This document shows, in pieces, positions 7,122 to 8,552 of a stretch of 8,552 nucleotides of DNA. How positions within the stretch are numbered: the stretch's first letter is position 1; each line of letters begins with the position of its first letter. The stretch is from Firmicutes bacterium HGW-Firmicutes-10 (GTDB lineage Bacteria > Bacillota_I > Bacilli_A > Erysipelotrichales > Erysipelotrichaceae): assembly GCA_002841605.1 (NCBI GenBank), contig PHAF01000082.1:1-8552 (forward strand), read 5' to 3'. Under the pieces are notes generated by a model that worked only from the letters and a program-made list of their open reading frames with translations, was not told the DNA's origin and searched no databases. The position numbers and the translations under genes were made by a program.

Positions 7122-7335
7122 ATATCCAATGAACAAGAGTTCATCAGAGGATTGCTAAAGAGAGGGAAGCATTGGTGGAAGCTTTCTGCATGAACCTGAT
7201 GATTGACACTTGCAAGGAGAATTTCTGAAATGAGTAGGAAATTCCGTTTTCCGCGTTAAGGACTCAAGTGTCTTGTCTTGTGACAAGAAATTAAGGTGGT
7301 ACCACGTTAAGCGTCCTTAAACAGGCGCTTTTTTT
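7122..7335 (+). promoter_or_regulatory. T-box riboswitch with histidine (CAC) specifier, controlling hisS
   Basis: The leader senses uncharged tRNA-His and lets transcription proceed into hisS. Stem I: TCATCAG (7141-7147) pairs perfectly with CTGATGA (7196-7202). Above it are the AGAGAG element (7160-7164 region) and a distal hairpin GGAAGC/GCTTTC whose loop holds GGTGGAA (7174-7180). Just below the helix, on the 3' strand, TTGACACTTG exposes CAC (7207-7209), a His codon, as the specifier. Further hairpins are GAATTTC/GAAATTC (7219-7225 with 7238-7244, loop containing ATGAGTAG) and a stem III-like CTTGTC/GACAAG (7272-7287). The antiterminator is TTAAGG (7291-7296) with CCTTAA (7315-7320), a seven-base bulge TGGTACC (7297-7303) and an ACG/CGT upper helix. 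The T-box core AAGGTGGTACCACG is near the consensus. It is mutually exclusive with the terminator at 7309-7330. The start of the feature is the predicted transcription start. Confidence 0.93.
7309..7335 (+). terminator. T-box regulated intrinsic terminator
   Basis: AAGCG-(T)-CCT (7309-7317) pairs with AGGCGCTT (7323-7330), leaving one bulged T and a five-base loop, and T runs to 7335. The 5' arm shares bases 7309-7317 with the antiterminator, so the two structures cannot coexist. This is the default OFF state when tRNA-His is charged. Confidence 0.88.
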
Positions 7336-7353
7336 GTTTCAAAGGAGGAAACT

Positions 7354-8552
7354 ATGGCAAATTATCAAGGCCCTCGCGGCACACAGGATGTCTTTGGCAT
7401 CGAAATTACCAAATGGCATGCAATCGAAGATCTGATCCGCAAATTCACTCATCTTTACCATGTCGAAGAAATCCGAACACCGGTTTTCGAACATACCGAG
7501 GTATTCAAGCGCGAATCCGACAGTTCGGATATGGTCAATAAGGAAATGTATACATTCAATGACTTCGGAGGTCGCTCACTGACCCTTCGTCCGGAAGGTA
7601 CGGCCGGTCTGATCCGCAGCTACGTCGAACATAAGATGTATGCAAACCCCGATACACCACAGAAGTTCTACTACATTGGACCAAACATGCGATATGAACG
7701 TCCGCAAAAAGGTCGTTTGCGCATCCACCATCAGTTCGGGGTGGAGTTTATCGGAGCAAAAAGTCCGTTGGTCGATGCGGAAGTGATCCACCTGGGATTT
7801 GCCTTCGTTTCGGCGATCGGTCTGAAAGACTTAAAAGTACTGGTCAACACGCTGGGCGATGATGAGTCAAGAGCAGCCTACCGTGAAGCACTGAAGTCTC
7901 ATTTTGCACCGCATCTTGAAACATTGTGTCCGGATTGTAACCGCAGATACCAGCAAAACCCCTTACGTATTTTGGACTGTAAAGTCGATGCGCAACATCC
8001 GTCACTGTTATCTGCTCCGAAAATCAATGATTATCTCAATGAAGAGTCCAAATCATACTTTAATGATGTCGTCCACTATCTGGAAGGATTGGGAATGACC
8101 GTTGAGGTAAGCGACCGGTTGGTCCGCGGGTTGGATTATTATACACACACCGTCTTTGAAATTGTCAGTGCCAATGAAAAGATGGGCTCACAATCCACGA
8201 TCTTCGGGGGAGGCCGCTATGATGGTCTTGTCGAATATTTTGGCGGACCTTCGATTTCCGGTATCGGATTTGGCTTGGGCATTGAGCGGCTTTTGGTGGC
8301 ATGCGATGCTGAAGGCATCGATTTGGCCCAACCGAAATCGCTGGATGTCTACATCATGCCTTTGTCAAAGGAAGTATTGACGACATCGATGCAGCTGAGT
8401 GCTTTTTGCAGGGGATACGGATTCAGTACGGAACTGGATGTATTGCAACGTTCGATGAAAGCACAGTTTAAATCGGCTGAACGAATGGATGCATCGGTAT
8501 TGATTTTTGTCGGTGACGATGAAGTTGCTAAGCAAGTCGTAAAGATGAAAAA
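7354..8552 (+). CDS. hisS: Histidyl-tRNA synthetase, 3' end beyond the window
   Basis: HisRS attaches histidine to tRNA-His in the cytosol (class II synthetase, dimer). 399 complete codons are visible, and about 20-30 residues are probably missing from the usual length near 420. The N-terminus YQGPRGTQDV is family-typical, then RTPVFEHTEVF (motif 1 region) and LTLRPEGTA. Motif 2 is MRYERPQKGR with Arg113, continuing into a loop that reads LRIHHQFGVE instead of the usual YRQFHQ-like sequence. The HisRS-specific catalytic segment VRGLDYYTHTVFE has Arg258. GGGRYDGL (from 285) and GIGFGLGIERL (motif 3) follow. The anticodon-binding domain starts near SLDVYIMPL. HisZ, the paralogue lacking aminoacylation, is unlikely because the catalytic motifs are complete. 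The start has AAAGGAGG (7341-7348) five bases upstream. The T-box and its terminator directly precede the gene; aspS is the expected next gene in related genomes. Confidence 0.97.
   Translation, partial: MANYQGPRGTQDVFGIEITKWHAIEDLIRKFTHLYHVEEIRTPVFEHTEVFKRESDSSDMVNKEMYTFNDFGGRSLTLRPEGTAGLIRSYVEHKMYANPDTPQKFYYIGPNMRYERPQKGRLRIHHQFGVEFIGAKSPLVDAEVIHLGFAFVSAIGLKDLKVLVNTLGDDESRAAYREALKSHFAPHLETLCPDCNRRYQQNPLRILDCKVDAQHPSLLSAPKINDYLNEESKSYFNDVVHYLEGLGMTVEVSDRLVRGLDYYTHTVFEIVSANEKMGSQSTIFGGGRYDGLVEYFGGPSISGIGFGLGIERLLVACDAEGIDLAQPKSLDVYIMPLSKEVLTTSMQLSAFCRGYGFSTELDVLQRSMKAQFKSAERMDASVLIFVGDDEVAKQVVKMK

Overview
The window is a moderate-GC stretch of Bacillota (Firmicutes) chromosome carrying a conserved housekeeping block, all on the + strand. 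The order secDF - recJ - apt - relA - (guaD) - hisS matches the Bacillus subtilis order secDF - recJ - apt - relA - dtd - hisS as I recall it. Strong AAGGAGG ribosome binding sites, a fused SecD-SecF protein, a long bifunctional Rel and a T-box ahead of hisS all fit this phylum. The compact RecJ and the loss of dtd from its usual place hint at a less-studied class such as Erysipelotrichia, but that placement is a guess.

Layout. Bases 1-1866 hold the 3' part of secDF (protein export). A small terminator-like hairpin follows, then recJ (single-strand DNA exonuclease, 1903-3516). A promoter overlapping the recJ stop drives apt (adenine salvage, 3559-4074). A perfect-stem terminator separates apt from relA ((p)ppGpp synthetase/hydrolase, 4133-6334). 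Bases 6335-6493 contain a long AT-rich hairpin with a T8 tract that has an extended -10 element embedded in its left arm. Next is a guanine-deaminase-like gene (6494-6958). The stretch 6959-7353 is non-coding: first an AT-rich part with three GAAT...ATTC dyads, then a promoter, a full histidine-type T-box leader and its terminator. hisS (histidyl-tRNA synthetase) starts at 7354 and runs off the right edge.

How the genes fit together. apt, relA and the guanine deaminase all bear on purine nucleotide balance: adenine salvage to AMP, GTP/GDP consumption into (p)ppGpp, and removal of guanine as xanthine. hisS and relA both answer amino-acid starvation, one through uncharged tRNA binding the T-box leader, the other through uncharged tRNA on the ribosome. 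secDF and recJ belong to the block by conserved gene order rather than by shared pathway.

No mobile element, CRISPR array, tRNA or rRNA gene was seen, and no clearly new system. The most notable points are the T-box and its details, the unusual HisRS motif 2 loop, the promoter-in-terminator arrangement after relA, and the deaminase occupying the dtd position.
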